Shown here one piece after another: positions 41,551-49,824 of a stretch of 64,000 bases of DNA. Origin of the DNA: an uncultured Eggerthellaceae bacterium. Lineage in GTDB: Bacteria; Actinomycetota; Coriobacteriia; Coriobacteriales; Eggerthellaceae. Location: the NCBI GenBank assembly GCA_944320405.1, contig CALUHI010000004.1:1-64000 (forward strand). Direction: 5' to 3'. How positions within the stretch are numbered: the stretch's first letter is position 1; every line of letters begins with the position of its first letter. A program made the position numbers and the translations under genes. The notes under the pieces were generated by a model. The model saw only the letters and a list, made by a program, of their open reading frames with translations. It ran no database searches and was not told the DNA's origin.

Positions 41551-42558
41551 ATGGGACTTAAGGTCGCAGTTTTGATGGGAGGCACCTCGTTCGAGCGCGA
41601 GTTCTCGCTGAAGAGCGGCAAGACGGTGTGCGATGCCCTGGAAGAAGCGGGCCACAAGGTGGTGCCTCTGGACACCACGAAGGATCTCGTGCCCACGCTG
41701 CGCAGCGAACGCCCGGACGTGTGCTACATCGCCGTTCACGGCAAGCACGGTGAAGACGGCACGCTTCAGAGCCTGCTGGAATTCCTGGACATCCCGTTCG
41801 TAGGGTCGTCCGCTTCGGTGTGCCAGCGTGCGTGGAACAAAGACTCGCTCCATTACGAGCTGGCTGCCTACCGCAACATCACCGGCGAGGCGCCCATCGC
41901 TTCGTGGCCGCAGGGCCTCTACATTGCGCGCGACACTTTCAAGAGCATGGGTGCTGCCACTGCGTTGGACATGGTTGAGGATCGCGTTATCGGCGGGTAT
42001 CCTGTGGCGGTCAAACCCGCTCACGGCGGCTCGGCCATGGGCGTGCACCGCGTGGATTGCGTGGAGGATCTGGGCGAAGCCGTGCTCGACGCGCTGTCCT
42101 ACGACGGCGCGGTGGTTATCGAGCAGTGGATCGAAGGCGTCGAGATGGGCGTTTCCATCCTGGGAACCGGTTGGGATGCCTACGCGCTGCCGCCGGTGGA
42201 GATCGTCCCGCGTCAGGGCCTCTACGACACGGCTGCCCGCATGACCGCTGGCGCTGTCGATTTCTATTGCCCAGTGCGCCCCGAATCTCTTTCCACCGAC
42301 CCTGCCGAAGCCCAGGCAATTCGCGCCGAGATCGAGCGCGCCGCCCTTGAGGTGTACCGCGCCTACAACGTGCGCGACTTCGGCCGCGTGGACCTCATCT
42401 GGGACGGCGCTCAAGCCCGCGTGCTCGAGATGGACGTTTCCCCCGGCATGACCGAGTACTCGATGTTCCCCGCCGCCTGCCGCGGCGCCGGCCTGACGCT
42501 GCCCAAGGTTCTCGACGAACTCGTTCACGCTGCGTTAGAGCATCCTCCCGTCTGGTAG
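41551..42558 (+). CDS. ddl: D-alanine--D-alanine ligase family protein
   Basis: The 335-residue ATP-grasp protein begins VAVLMGGTSFEREFSLKSG, has HGKHGEDGTLQSLLEFL and FVGSSASVCQRAWNKD, and PVAVKPAHGGSAMGV for ATP binding. Ddl makes the D-Ala-D-Ala dipeptide of peptidoglycan. Two features differ from the typical enzyme: the metal site reads EMDVSPGMTEYSMFP, where EIN is normal (asparagine to aspartate), and the usual YDYxAKY loop reads GLYDTAARM. A different amino-acid ligase activity is possible. GGGAGG precedes the ATG. A folded repeat element follows directly. Confidence 0.82.
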   Translation: MGLKVAVLMGGTSFEREFSLKSGKTVCDALEEAGHKVVPLDTTKDLVPTLRSERPDVCYIAVHGKHGEDGTLQSLLEFLDIPFVGSSASVCQRAWNKDSLHYELAAYRNITGEAPIASWPQGLYIARDTFKSMGAATALDMVEDRVIGGYPVAVKPAHGGSAMGVHRVDCVEDLGEAVLDALSYDGAVVIEQWIEGVEMGVSILGTGWDAYALPPVEIVPRQGLYDTAARMTAGAVDFYCPVRPESLSTDPAEAQAIRAEIERAALEVYRAYNVRDFGRVDLIWDGAQARVLEMDVSPGMTEYSMFPAACRGAGLTLPKVLDELVHAALEHPPVW

Positions 42559-42560
42559 GA

Positions 42561-42707
42561 AGTTCCGCAGGCCTGCCGGCCCGCGGAACTGCTCGTCCGC
42601 AGAAAAGCCCTGCGGCGGCACAGCTGGCGCTCCAAGGTTTTCTCACGTACCGAAGTACGCTTCGAAAACCTTTCACGCCATCTGCGCTCGCCGCAGGGCT
42701 TTTCTGC
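42561..42707. repeat. Folded repeat element B, copy 2 (reverse orientation)
   Basis: A hairpin AGTTCCGC / GCGGAACT (42561-42590) is followed by a 109-nt near-perfect stem. The outer 19 bp arms pair 42599-42617 with 42689-42707. Inside are CAGCTGGCG / CGCCATCTG (one mismatch), AAGGTTTTC / GAAAACCTT, and a central CGTAC-CGAA-GTACG. On the minus strand the core reads GAAGCGTACTTCGGTACGTG, matching copy 1 at one-base divergence, and the GCAGTTCCGC hairpin follows in the same order. No gene lies in 42559-42866. Confidence 0.75.
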
Positions 42708-42810
42708 TACTTGGCTTCAACCTGAGGGATGAGGAGGCTTTCTTGTCTACGGATTGGCAACCGTTTTTTAGAGCACCTGTGATTTCGGGCTGCCATCTGG
42801 GCTGCCCGCA

Positions 42811-42816
42811 TATAAT
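42811..42816 (+). promoter_or_regulatory. -10 box for the YtxH gene
   Basis: Perfect TATAAT about 50 bp before the YtxH start; no convincing -35. Confidence 0.4.
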
Positions 42817-42866
42817 GGTTCCATGACGTTGGGCGCCGTGGAGCGCGCCCGGAATGGAGATTCACT

Positions 42867-43379
42867 ATGAGCAACAAACTGGGAGCTTTCGTCATCGGCG
42901 GTTTGGTGGGAGCTGCAGTTGCGCTGCTGTACGCCCCGCGCACTGGCGTCGAGACGCGCGCGATGGTGACCGAGAAGATGAACACCGCTTGGGGCGGCGC
43001 GCAGGAGTTCGGCGCCCAGGCGCAGGTCAACGCTCAGCAGGCATATCAGACGGCAGTTGAGCGCGGTCAGGTTGTCGCGCAGGACGTCGCCGCTCGCGGC
43101 CAGTCGGTAGCGCAGAACGTCGCTGCCCGCGGTCAGGAGATCTACGGCCAGGCGCAGGTTCGCGTCCAGGAGGCGGCTGACATCGTGAAGCCCGCCATCA
43201 ACGACAAGAACGACCAGCTGCGTGAGAAGATCGAGGCCGCCCGCCAGCGCATCGCCGCGCAGGTAGCGCGCAACGCCGAAGAGGCAGTCGAGGCGGCAGA
43301 GCCGGTCGAACCCGCCCAGCCAGCGGCGGAAGCCGAGCAGGGCGAGCCTGTGGCAGCCGACGAAGCCGATCGCATCTAA
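42867..43379 (+). CDS. YtxH domain protein
   Basis: The 170-residue protein begins with a membrane helix typical of YtxH (GAFVIGGLVGAAVALLYAPRTG) and then a long Ala/Gln/Arg-rich helical region with repeats QAQVNAQQAY and VAARGQ, ending in an acidic tail. YtxH proteins are general-stress-linked with unknown mechanism; the family often anchors a coiled coil at the membrane. AATGGAG precedes the ATG. The PRC-barrel gene lies 120 bp downstream. Confidence 0.78.
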   Translation: MSNKLGAFVIGGLVGAAVALLYAPRTGVETRAMVTEKMNTAWGGAQEFGAQAQVNAQQAYQTAVERGQVVAQDVAARGQSVAQNVAARGQEIYGQAQVRVQEAADIVKPAINDKNDQLREKIEAARQRIAAQVARNAEEAVEAAEPVEPAQPAAEAEQGEPVAADEADRI

Positions 43380-43498
43380 CGAATCATGACAACAGGGGCG
43401 CTTCACCAGGCGGACTTACCATCCGCTCGGTGGAGCGCGCTGTGCAGTAAGGACAAAAGGGCGCGCTGGCGCCTCGGGCAAAAGGACGCTTCAGCAGA

Positions 43499-44422
43499 AT
43501 GGCAAGCAATCTGATGACCAACGACGAGCTGCGCGGACTCCGCGTGCTCGGTGGCAAGAAAGGGACTTCCTCCATCGGGAAGGTTCGCCGCATGGTGTTC
43601 CATCCTCGCGAGCGCCGCGTGGTGGGCTTCATCGTGAAGCGCCCCGACCTTGCGCTGATGTTCCACCGCAAAGACCTGTTCGTCCAACTGCAAGGCTTCG
43701 ACATGGTGGACGGTCGCGTGGTGCTGCGCCAGTCGCCCGATGCCACCGACAAAGGTGCCTGCAAGGCGCTTGGTATCGACTACGACTCCTGCGTGATGTG
43801 GGAGGGGCTTCCTCTCATGACCGAGTCTGGCGAAACGCTGGGCATGGTGGGAACCGTCACGTTCGATCGCGAGACAGGTGCCATCTCCACAGTGCTTGCC
43901 GACGCGGGAGCAACCGCCAACACGCTTCTGGGCAAGCGTGTCATTCCCGCATCCCTCATCAAGGGTTTCCGTCGGGGCATTGGCGTGGCGCTTTCCAACG
44001 GCAACGACGGTGCCGAACAGGAAGATGACGAGATCGAATACGGTGCCATCCTCGTTTCCGATGCGGCGAAGGACATTCCCGCCGAGGGGAGTGTCGCCGA
44101 AAAGGCGGGAGCTGCCACTGCGGTTGCCGTCAACAAGGTGAACACCACCGTGAAGCCCGCCGTCAGCAATGCGGCGAAGAAGACCACCCAAGCGGTTGGT
44201 CAGGGCGTGCGCGCGGTGGGCAAGCGCGCCGAGGAGACCAAAGACGCGTTCTCGGGCTTCAAAGAGGAGTACCGCAAGGCGGTCAGTCCTAAGGAGGGCG
44301 CCTCCGCATCGAAGGCACCGGTGAAGAAGGCGGCTTCTGCAAAGAAAGCCGCGCCGGCGAAGAAGAATATGTTCGCCGCCTTCAAAGACGAGTACGACAA
44401 GGCGCGCCATGGCGATGAGTAG
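43499..44422 (+). CDS. PRC-barrel domain protein with basic C-terminus
   Basis: The 307-residue protein opens with a PRC-barrel domain (LRGLRVLGGKKGTSSIGKVRRMVF, shortened here to GTSSIGKVRRMVF) and a second barrel (VMWEGLPLMTESGETLGMVG). The C-terminal third is a lysine- and alanine-rich tail with AAKKTTQAVG, KAASAKK and AAPAKK, histone-H1-like in composition. PRC-barrels handle RNA or ribosome-related tasks in RimM and appear in other regulators, so the target here is uncertain. The TVP38 gene overlaps its end by 14 bases. Confidence 0.7.
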   Translation: MASNLMTNDELRGLRVLGGKKGTSSIGKVRRMVFHPRERRVVGFIVKRPDLALMFHRKDLFVQLQGFDMVDGRVVLRQSPDATDKGACKALGIDYDSCVMWEGLPLMTESGETLGMVGTVTFDRETGAISTVLADAGATANTLLGKRVIPASLIKGFRRGIGVALSNGNDGAEQEDDEIEYGAILVSDAAKDIPAEGSVAEKAGAATAVAVNKVNTTVKPAVSNAAKKTTQAVGQGVRAVGKRAEETKDAFSGFKEEYRKAVSPKEGASASKAPVKKAASAKKAAPAKKNMFAAFKDEYDKARHGDE

Positions 44423-45239
44423 TCTCAAGCGGAAAGACCAGACGGATTCCGAAACGCTGCGCGAGCGCATGCACGATCGCACCGAGGCGCTTCACGACAA
44501 AGCGCAGCAACCCACCACGGTGCACGGCCACCCCATGCAGATGGGCGACATTTTCAAGTTCGCCGGACTCATCGCGTTCTTCGCCATCATGGCGCTTCTG
44601 GTGTTCCTGCTGTGGCCTTATTTCCACGAGCTCTTCGAGCCGGGTGGGCTTGACCGCGTCATCAATGACGTTCGCTCCGCCGGCCCGGTGGGCTTCCTCA
44701 TCCTGCTGGGGCTGCAGTTCCTACAGATTGTCGTCGCGTTCATTCCCGGCGAAGCAACTCAGATGGCGGCGGGTCTGATCTATGGCCCCTGGGTGGGCGC
44801 GCTCATCATTTTCGTGGGGTGCGTCCTGTCCAGCGCGTTCATCTTTGTGGTGGTGAAGCGTTTGGGCGCGCCGTTCGTCCAGAAGATGGTGCCGACGCAG
44901 TACCTGGAGAAGTTCCGCAAGTTCGAGGAGTCGGGCAAGCTGAACATCACGGTGTTCATCCTGTTCCTCATTCCCGGCCTTCCCAAAGACGTGTTCACCT
45001 ATCTCGTCCCGCTGACCGACATGCCCATGCGCACGTTCCTTATCTTGTCGAACGTGGGCCGCATTCCCGGCATCGTGGTTTCCACCTACGCCGCATCGGG
45101 CTTGGCGGAAGGGCGCGTGCTGGAAAGCGTGATCATCTTCGCCGTTTTGGCAGCCATCGCCATCGTGGGCATTTTGCTTCGCGACAAGATCATGGATGTC
45201 TTCGCAGGTCATCGGGATAAATCCGGCAAAGGCGAATAG
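44409..45239 (+). CDS. TVP38/TMEM64 family (DedA-like) membrane protein
   Basis: The 276-residue protein has a charged cytoplasmic N-terminus of 45 residues, then about six helices. VAFIPGEATQMAAGLIYG and FLIPGLPKDVFTYLVPL are the two re-entrant-loop motifs of this superfamily, members of which flip or scramble membrane lipids such as undecaprenyl phosphate. It is in an operon-like row with the PRC-barrel and TM2 genes. Confidence 0.88.
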   Translation: MAMSSLKRKDQTDSETLRERMHDRTEALHDKAQQPTTVHGHPMQMGDIFKFAGLIAFFAIMALLVFLLWPYFHELFEPGGLDRVINDVRSAGPVGFLILLGLQFLQIVVAFIPGEATQMAAGLIYGPWVGALIIFVGCVLSSAFIFVVVKRLGAPFVQKMVPTQYLEKFRKFEESGKLNITVFILFLIPGLPKDVFTYLVPLTDMPMRTFLILSNVGRIPGIVVSTYAASGLAEGRVLESVIIFAVLAAIAIVGILLRDKIMDVFAGHRDKSGKGE

Positions 45240-45257
45240 GCGCTGAAGGGAAAATCG

Positions 45258-45809
45258 ATGAGCGATCCCCAGAACACGAACCCTGAAAACGGCGCTCAGT
45301 CGTCCGCCGCGCAAGACTCTTACGCTCCTCCAAGTGGCGAGCCCCAGCAGCCTTATGGCGTTCCCTACGGTGCTCCTCAGCAACCCTATGGCGTTCCTTA
45401 TGGCGCACCCCAGCAGCCATATGCGCAACCTCCGTATGGAGCGACGCAGCAGCCCTATACCCAGCAGCCATATGGTCAGGCAGCGTACCCGCCGCCTGGT
45501 CAGCAGCCGTATGCGCAGCAACCGTTCACGCCGCCCTCTTACGCGCATCCCGTCGTTACGAAGGACCACGTGGCAGCTGGGCTTCTCGCCATTTTCTTGG
45601 GCATCTTCGGCGTCCACAAGTTCTATCTGGGTTACAACACCGCAGGGTTCATCATGCTTGCCATCACCATCTTGGGCAGCATCTTCACCATCGGGGTGGC
45701 GGCCGGTGCCATGTGGATCATCTCGATCATCGAGGGGATCATCTACCTGGCGAAATCCCAAAGCGAGTTCGACGCCGTCTATGTGGCGAATAAGAAAGAA
45801 TGGTTCTAG
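45258..45809 (+). CDS. TM2 domain protein with Pro/Tyr/Gln repeats
   Basis: A 183-residue protein. Residues 20-95 are repeats of the type PQQPYGVPYGA. The TM2 domain follows: AAGLLAIFLGIFGVHKFYLG, shortened, with the conserved GIFGVHKFYLGY turn, and a second helix ending in IYLAKSQSEFDAVY. TM2 proteins are common in Actinomycetota and have no settled function. AGGGAAAAT precedes the ATG. It lies 18 bases after the TVP38 gene. Confidence 0.85.
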   Translation: MSDPQNTNPENGAQSSAAQDSYAPPSGEPQQPYGVPYGAPQQPYGVPYGAPQQPYAQPPYGATQQPYTQQPYGQAAYPPPGQQPYAQQPFTPPSYAHPVVTKDHVAAGLLAIFLGIFGVHKFYLGYNTAGFIMLAITILGSIFTIGVAAGAMWIISIIEGIIYLAKSQSEFDAVYVANKKEWF

Positions 45810-45947
45810 CGCGCATTGCGCGCCATCCCATTCGCTAAACTAAGCGATGCCGCCATCGACGGCACAATGAAGCGGCGGCGCGTTCGCGCCAAATGCCGCT
45901 GCGCCGCGCAAGCGCGACGGCGCATCTTCAAACGAGAGGGGCGAACG

Positions 45948-47153
45948 TTGAAGGCTTTACTCGACCGCGCCGACGCCTACTGGCGCTTTGCCGGCACCTG
46001 CACGCAATGCGGCCATTGCACCGAGGCGTGCGAATCGCTGACTCGGGCCGGCATGTCGTTGGGGCAAATTGCCAAGGCGATGCTGGAGGCTCAGCGCACG
46101 GCGGCGACTAAAGAAGAGCTTGCGATGAACATCGCGATGAACGGCGATCTTGTCCAGGCGGTGCGCGGTTGCTTCTTCTGCACATCGTGCAAAAACACCT
46201 GTTTCGCCCATAACGATGTGTGCGACCTCATCTACAACGCGCGCGTCGATTTCCAAAACCTTGGGCTCATCGAGCGTGCCGCATGGTCGAGCGTTCTGGT
46301 AGACGAGGAATGGGACATCTTCACTGCGTACCGCGCCATCCACGGCATCGGCTACGTCGATCTTGTTCGTCACAAGGCATACGAAGGCCACGAGGCGGAA
46401 ACGGGTTTGGAGACGGCGTTTTTCCCCGGATGCTCGCTGGCGGCATACGGCCCCGAGCTTACCCGCGAGATCTTCCAGACCATGGACGAGATGACCAGCG
46501 GCAACCTGACCATGGTGGACAGCTGCTGCGGGTCTTCGCTGAAAAGCGCGGGGTTCTTCGACCGCGCCGAGGCGCTGTGCGACCGCAACGCCGACGAGCT
46601 TGTTGCCGCCGGCGCGAAAGAGCTGGTGTGCGTGTGTCCGGGATGTGCCAACGACATGAAGAAGGCGCTAGAGAAGCGCGGCGTTCACGTTGAAGTGCGC
46701 CTTTTGGCGGACTGGCTGCACGAGCGCGGGTTCCAGCCGAAACATCCGCTGCCTGACGGACCGCTGTGCCTTTCGAAGTCATGCCAGGACCGCGATGGCA
46801 CCTACCTCGAGCAGACGCGCGAGGCGCTGGGGCTCGACGAAGGAACGTTTTCCATTTTCAACGGTTGCTGCGGTGCTGGCGGCGCGGTGAGCGCATTCGA
46901 TCCGGGGCGCCAAGCGCAGCAGGCCGACAGCAAGCTGTCGTTTGCGCCCGACGGCGCGACGGTGATCAGCATGTGTCCCACCTGCACCTACACGTACGCG
47001 TACCGCCTGATGGAGTCTCCGCGCAACGTGACGAACAAGCATTACTGCGAGCTGCTGTTCGACAGCCAGTTCGATTGGGACAAGACGTTCGCCCAGCTGG
47101 GCGGCATGTGGTCGGGCGAATATGGGCCGTGGCTTGCCCAGGTGTTCGCGTAA
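45948..47153 (+). CDS. (Fe-S)-binding oxidoreductase subunit with two CCG domains
   Basis: The 401-residue protein has a ferredoxin-type cluster CTQCGHCTEAC, a second cysteine group CFFCTSCKNTC, and two CCG domains (CCGSSLKSAG and CCGAGGAVSAF), as in heterodisulfide reductase subunit D/B and glycolate oxidase iron-sulfur subunits. The start is a TTG at 45948 with GAGAGGGGC upstream. The flavoprotein gene follows after 13 bases, so the two probably form an electron-transfer pair; donor and acceptor are unknown. The gene is separate from cytochrome and hydrogenase genes. Confidence 0.82.
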   Translation: MKALLDRADAYWRFAGTCTQCGHCTEACESLTRAGMSLGQIAKAMLEAQRTAATKEELAMNIAMNGDLVQAVRGCFFCTSCKNTCFAHNDVCDLIYNARVDFQNLGLIERAAWSSVLVDEEWDIFTAYRAIHGIGYVDLVRHKAYEGHEAETGLETAFFPGCSLAAYGPELTREIFQTMDEMTSGNLTMVDSCCGSSLKSAGFFDRAEALCDRNADELVAAGAKELVCVCPGCANDMKKALEKRGVHVEVRLLADWLHERGFQPKHPLPDGPLCLSKSCQDRDGTYLEQTREALGLDEGTFSIFNGCCGAGGAVSAFDPGRQAQQADSKLSFAPDGATVISMCPTCTYTYAYRLMESPRNVTNKHYCELLFDSQFDWDKTFAQLGGMWSGEYGPWLAQVFA

Positions 47154-47166
47154 GGGGGCATCGGCT

Positions 47167-48417
47167 ATGAGCGAAACCCAGGTTGTTGCCATCATTGGCT
47201 GGGGAACGGCTGGCGTGAACGCGGCCATCGCGCTGCGCGCGGCAGGATACGCGGGCGTGATCCGCGCATTCTCCGACACGGACGTTCCTCCTTACAGTCC
47301 CATTCTCACCTCGTATTACGTGGGTGGGGAGAAAACCTATGACGAATGCTTTCCTTGGAGCGCCGACGAGCTTGCCGAGCTTGACGTGGAGGTCGTGTCC
47401 GGCAGCCGCGTCTGCTTGCTGAACCCCGCGCGCCGCCTGATTCGCACCGAAGCAGGCGAGGAATATACTTACACGAAGTGCATTGTTTGTGTGGGCGCCC
47501 GCCCGACGACGGTCGGGTTCCCTGCGGGCTGTGGCTACGAGCCGCTGGTGCTGCGGACGATGGACGATGCTGCACGGATGAAAGAGGCGTTCAACAGCTC
47601 GGCGTGCGAGCGCGCGCTGGTGAGCGGCGCGTCGATGATCGCTCTGAAATGTGTCGAAGCGGCGCTCAACTGCGGGATCAACGTGTCGATGGTGGGCATG
47701 AACGATCACGTTCTGGACTTCAGCGCGCTGCCTGAGGCGGCGGCGCGTTTCGAGCGCGGCCTGGCGGCGAAAGGCGTTGGGATGCGCTTCGGCCAGACGA
47801 TCTCCCAGGTGGAAGTTCTCGAGGGGGAACCGCGCAAGCTGCGGGTGACGTTTTCGGGTGGAGATGTCGAGGAGTTTGACGAAATCGTCGTGGCGCACGG
47901 CGTCCGCTCCGATTTTGGCTTCATTGCGGAAGGCTCTGTTGAGATCGACCGCGCCATCGTGGTGGACGACTTCATGCGCACGAGCGCATCTGACGTGTAT
48001 GCTGCGGGCGATGCGGCCCAGGCGCTCGACCTTGTCTCGAGCGAGAAGCGCGTGCTGGGCATCTGGAAAACCGCCGCGTTGCAGGGGCAATGTGCGGGCC
48101 GCGCTATCGCCGCTGAGCTGGCGGGGGGCGAGCCGGAGGCTACGGACGCTTACCCCGGCGCCATCATGACCAACACTATCGCCGTCAACGGCACGTTGTT
48201 CATTTCGGCAGGCGCATCGCAGGCGGCGGAAGGCCAGCGCGTGGAAGTTCGCGAAACCGAGGATATGACGGTCGCTTGCATCTACGAACCAGAATCTGAC
48301 GGCAGCGAGCGCCTGATCGGCTTCAACGTTGCCAGCGACACCGACGAGCCTGGTGGTGCCGCCTACGACACCGGTGCCATGCTCTCGCTGCGCATCGAAG
48401 AGGCCTGCCGCAAGTAA
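47167..48417 (+). CDS. FAD-dependent NAD(P)H oxidoreductase
   Basis: The 416-residue protein starts with a Rossmann dinucleotide motif IIGWGTAGVNAAIALRAAG and has the second nucleotide motif SGASMIALKC in place of the usual GxGxxG, then AAGDAAQALDL, the FAD-binding C-terminal segment. It resembles NADH:rubredoxin oxidoreductase/NADH oxidase of anaerobes. There is no redox-active CxxC pair. It likely serves as flavoprotein partner of the CCG iron-sulfur subunit immediately upstream. AAGGGGGC precedes the ATG. Confidence 0.82.
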   Translation: MSETQVVAIIGWGTAGVNAAIALRAAGYAGVIRAFSDTDVPPYSPILTSYYVGGEKTYDECFPWSADELAELDVEVVSGSRVCLLNPARRLIRTEAGEEYTYTKCIVCVGARPTTVGFPAGCGYEPLVLRTMDDAARMKEAFNSSACERALVSGASMIALKCVEAALNCGINVSMVGMNDHVLDFSALPEAAARFERGLAAKGVGMRFGQTISQVEVLEGEPRKLRVTFSGGDVEEFDEIVVAHGVRSDFGFIAEGSVEIDRAIVVDDFMRTSASDVYAAGDAAQALDLVSSEKRVLGIWKTAALQGQCAGRAIAAELAGGEPEATDAYPGAIMTNTIAVNGTLFISAGASQAAEGQRVEVRETEDMTVACIYEPESDGSERLIGFNVASDTDEPGGAAYDTGAMLSLRIEEACRK

Positions 48418-48430
48418 CTCTGCTCGAGGT

Positions 48431-48505
48431 GGTGGCCCGAAGGGACGGGGTAGATGGGCCGTGAACGCAGTTCGCGGCCCATCTACCCCGTCCCTTCGGG
48501 CCACC
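48431..48505. repeat. 31-bp perfect hairpin plus a partial third arm
   Basis: Arms 48431-48461 and 48475-48505 match over 31 bp with no error; inside, GAAC-GCA-GTTC continues the stem to 36 pairs with one wobble. A third partial copy of the arm (CCCTTCGGGCCACC, 48520-48533) follows. The first and last arm start GGTGGCCCGAAGGG. No U-tract follows, so it is not an ordinary terminator. Confidence 0.9.
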
Positions 48506-48682
48506 TGAAACTTAACCATCCCTTCGGGCCACCTTCGTGCCGCCGTCTGCAAAAACTTCGCCAAGCTGCCGGATAAAGTCCTGTTGCCGCTGTGGGTGCG
48601 CCTTTGGTTCGGTAAAATAGAAGGGCAGGGCTAATTCCGCCAGCATGATGGCGGCGAGCTTCGAAGACGAATGGAGGAGATC

Positions 48683-49627
48683 ATGCCCACTATCACCCAT
48701 GACGACGTCAAGGTGCCTGTCGACGTTCTGCCGGAGGCACGCGAGGAGTACATCGAGAACTACCTGAAGGCGACGCGCGGCACGGGTCGCCTCATGCTTT
48801 TCGCTTGCGATCAGAAGATCGAGCACCTGAACAAGGACTTCTACGGCGAGGGCATCGACATCTCCGACGCCGAGCCCGAGCATCTGTTCAAGATTGGCAG
48901 CCAGGGCATCTGCGGTGTGCTGGCCGGTCAGCGCGGCCTGATTGCCCGCTATGCGCAGGATTACCCCGAGATCAACTACCTGGTGAAGATGAACTCGAAG
49001 ACCAACCTGGTCAAGACCGCCCAGGAAGATCCGTATTCTCCGCAGCTGCATGACCTCGAGGCCGTGCTGGCGATGCGCGCCGCTGGCGTGAACATCGTGG
49101 GTCTGGGCTACACGATCTATCTGGGCAGCGAGTACGAGGCCACGATGATGGCCGAGGCTGGCGAGCTCATCGCGCAGGCTCATGCCAACGGTCTGCTGGT
49201 TGTGCTGTGGATCTACCCGCGCGGCAAGGCTGTCACCGCCGAAAAGGACCCGGACCTGATCGCCGGCGCTGCTGGCGTCGCCCTGTGCCTGGGTGCCGAC
49301 TTCGTGAAGGTGAACCCGCCGAAGCCCGAGGGCGAAGACACCCGCACCCCTGCCGAGGCGCTGAAGATCGCCTCCATGGCTGCTGGCCGCACCGGTCTGG
49401 TGTGCGCAGGCGGCTCCACCGTCGACGCCGAGACGTTCCTGACCCAGCTGTGGGAGCAGATTCACATCGGCGGCGCGTGCGGCAACGCCACTGGCCGCAA
49501 CATCCATCAGCGCAGCCTGGATGAGGCCGTGCGCCTGACCAAGGCCATCAGCGCCATCACCTTGGCGGACTACTCTGTTGAGGACGCGCTGGCTGTGTTC
49601 AACGGCGAAAAGGAGTTCGCGCTGTAA
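48683..49627 (+). CDS. fbaB: Class I fructose-bisphosphate aldolase (archaeal/DhnA type)
   Basis: The 314-residue TIM-barrel protein shows LMLFACDQKIEHL, GVLAGQRGLIARY and FVKVNPPK, with the Schiff-base lysine in the last. It splits fructose 1,6-bisphosphate. The C-terminal region ICGNATGRNIHQRS-like GGACGNATGRNIHQRS is typical of this family. I use the ATG at 48683, with GGAGGA five bases before it, rather than 48671. TAAAAT (48613-48618) is a possible -10. A strong terminator follows. Confidence 0.92.
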   Translation: MPTITHDDVKVPVDVLPEAREEYIENYLKATRGTGRLMLFACDQKIEHLNKDFYGEGIDISDAEPEHLFKIGSQGICGVLAGQRGLIARYAQDYPEINYLVKMNSKTNLVKTAQEDPYSPQLHDLEAVLAMRAAGVNIVGLGYTIYLGSEYEATMMAEAGELIAQAHANGLLVVLWIYPRGKAVTAEKDPDLIAGAAGVALCLGADFVKVNPPKPEGEDTRTPAEALKIASMAAGRTGLVCAGGSTVDAETFLTQLWEQIHIGGACGNATGRNIHQRSLDEAVRLTKAISAITLADYSVEDALAVFNGEKEFAL

Positions 49628-49650
49628 GCGCTGACGTCTCATAGACGCAA

Positions 49651-49688
49651 GAAGGGCCTTCGGAGGAATCCGAAGGCCCTTCGCTTTT
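49651..49688. terminator. Bidirectional terminator after the aldolase and tRNA-Leu(CAA)
   Basis: 14-bp perfect stem GAAGGGCCTTCGGA / TCCGAAGGCCCTTC with a GGAA loop, followed by GCTTTTCC. Confidence 0.88.
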
Positions 49689-49693
49689 CCGAA

Positions 49694-49777
49694 TGGTGCC
49701 CGAGGCGAGAGTCGAACTCGCACGTCTTTCGACAACGGTTTTTGAGACCGCCACGTCTGCCATTCCGTCACTCGGGC
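49694..49777 (-). tRNA. tRNA-Leu (anticodon CAA)
   Basis: Acceptor GCCCGAG / CTCGGGC with encoded CCA; anticodon loop CTCAAAA; a class II variable arm of moderate length; T-arm AGTTCGACTCT. Confidence 0.94.
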
Positions 49778-49824
49778 GCAACCGAGGATTATACCGGAAG
49801 CTCATACAGCGGGCAAACGCCACA

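Noticed and set aside
43499-44422. Histone-like DNA-binding protein
   Set aside because: The Ala/Lys tail resembles histone H1, but the N-terminal PRC-barrels define the family, so I kept the latter.
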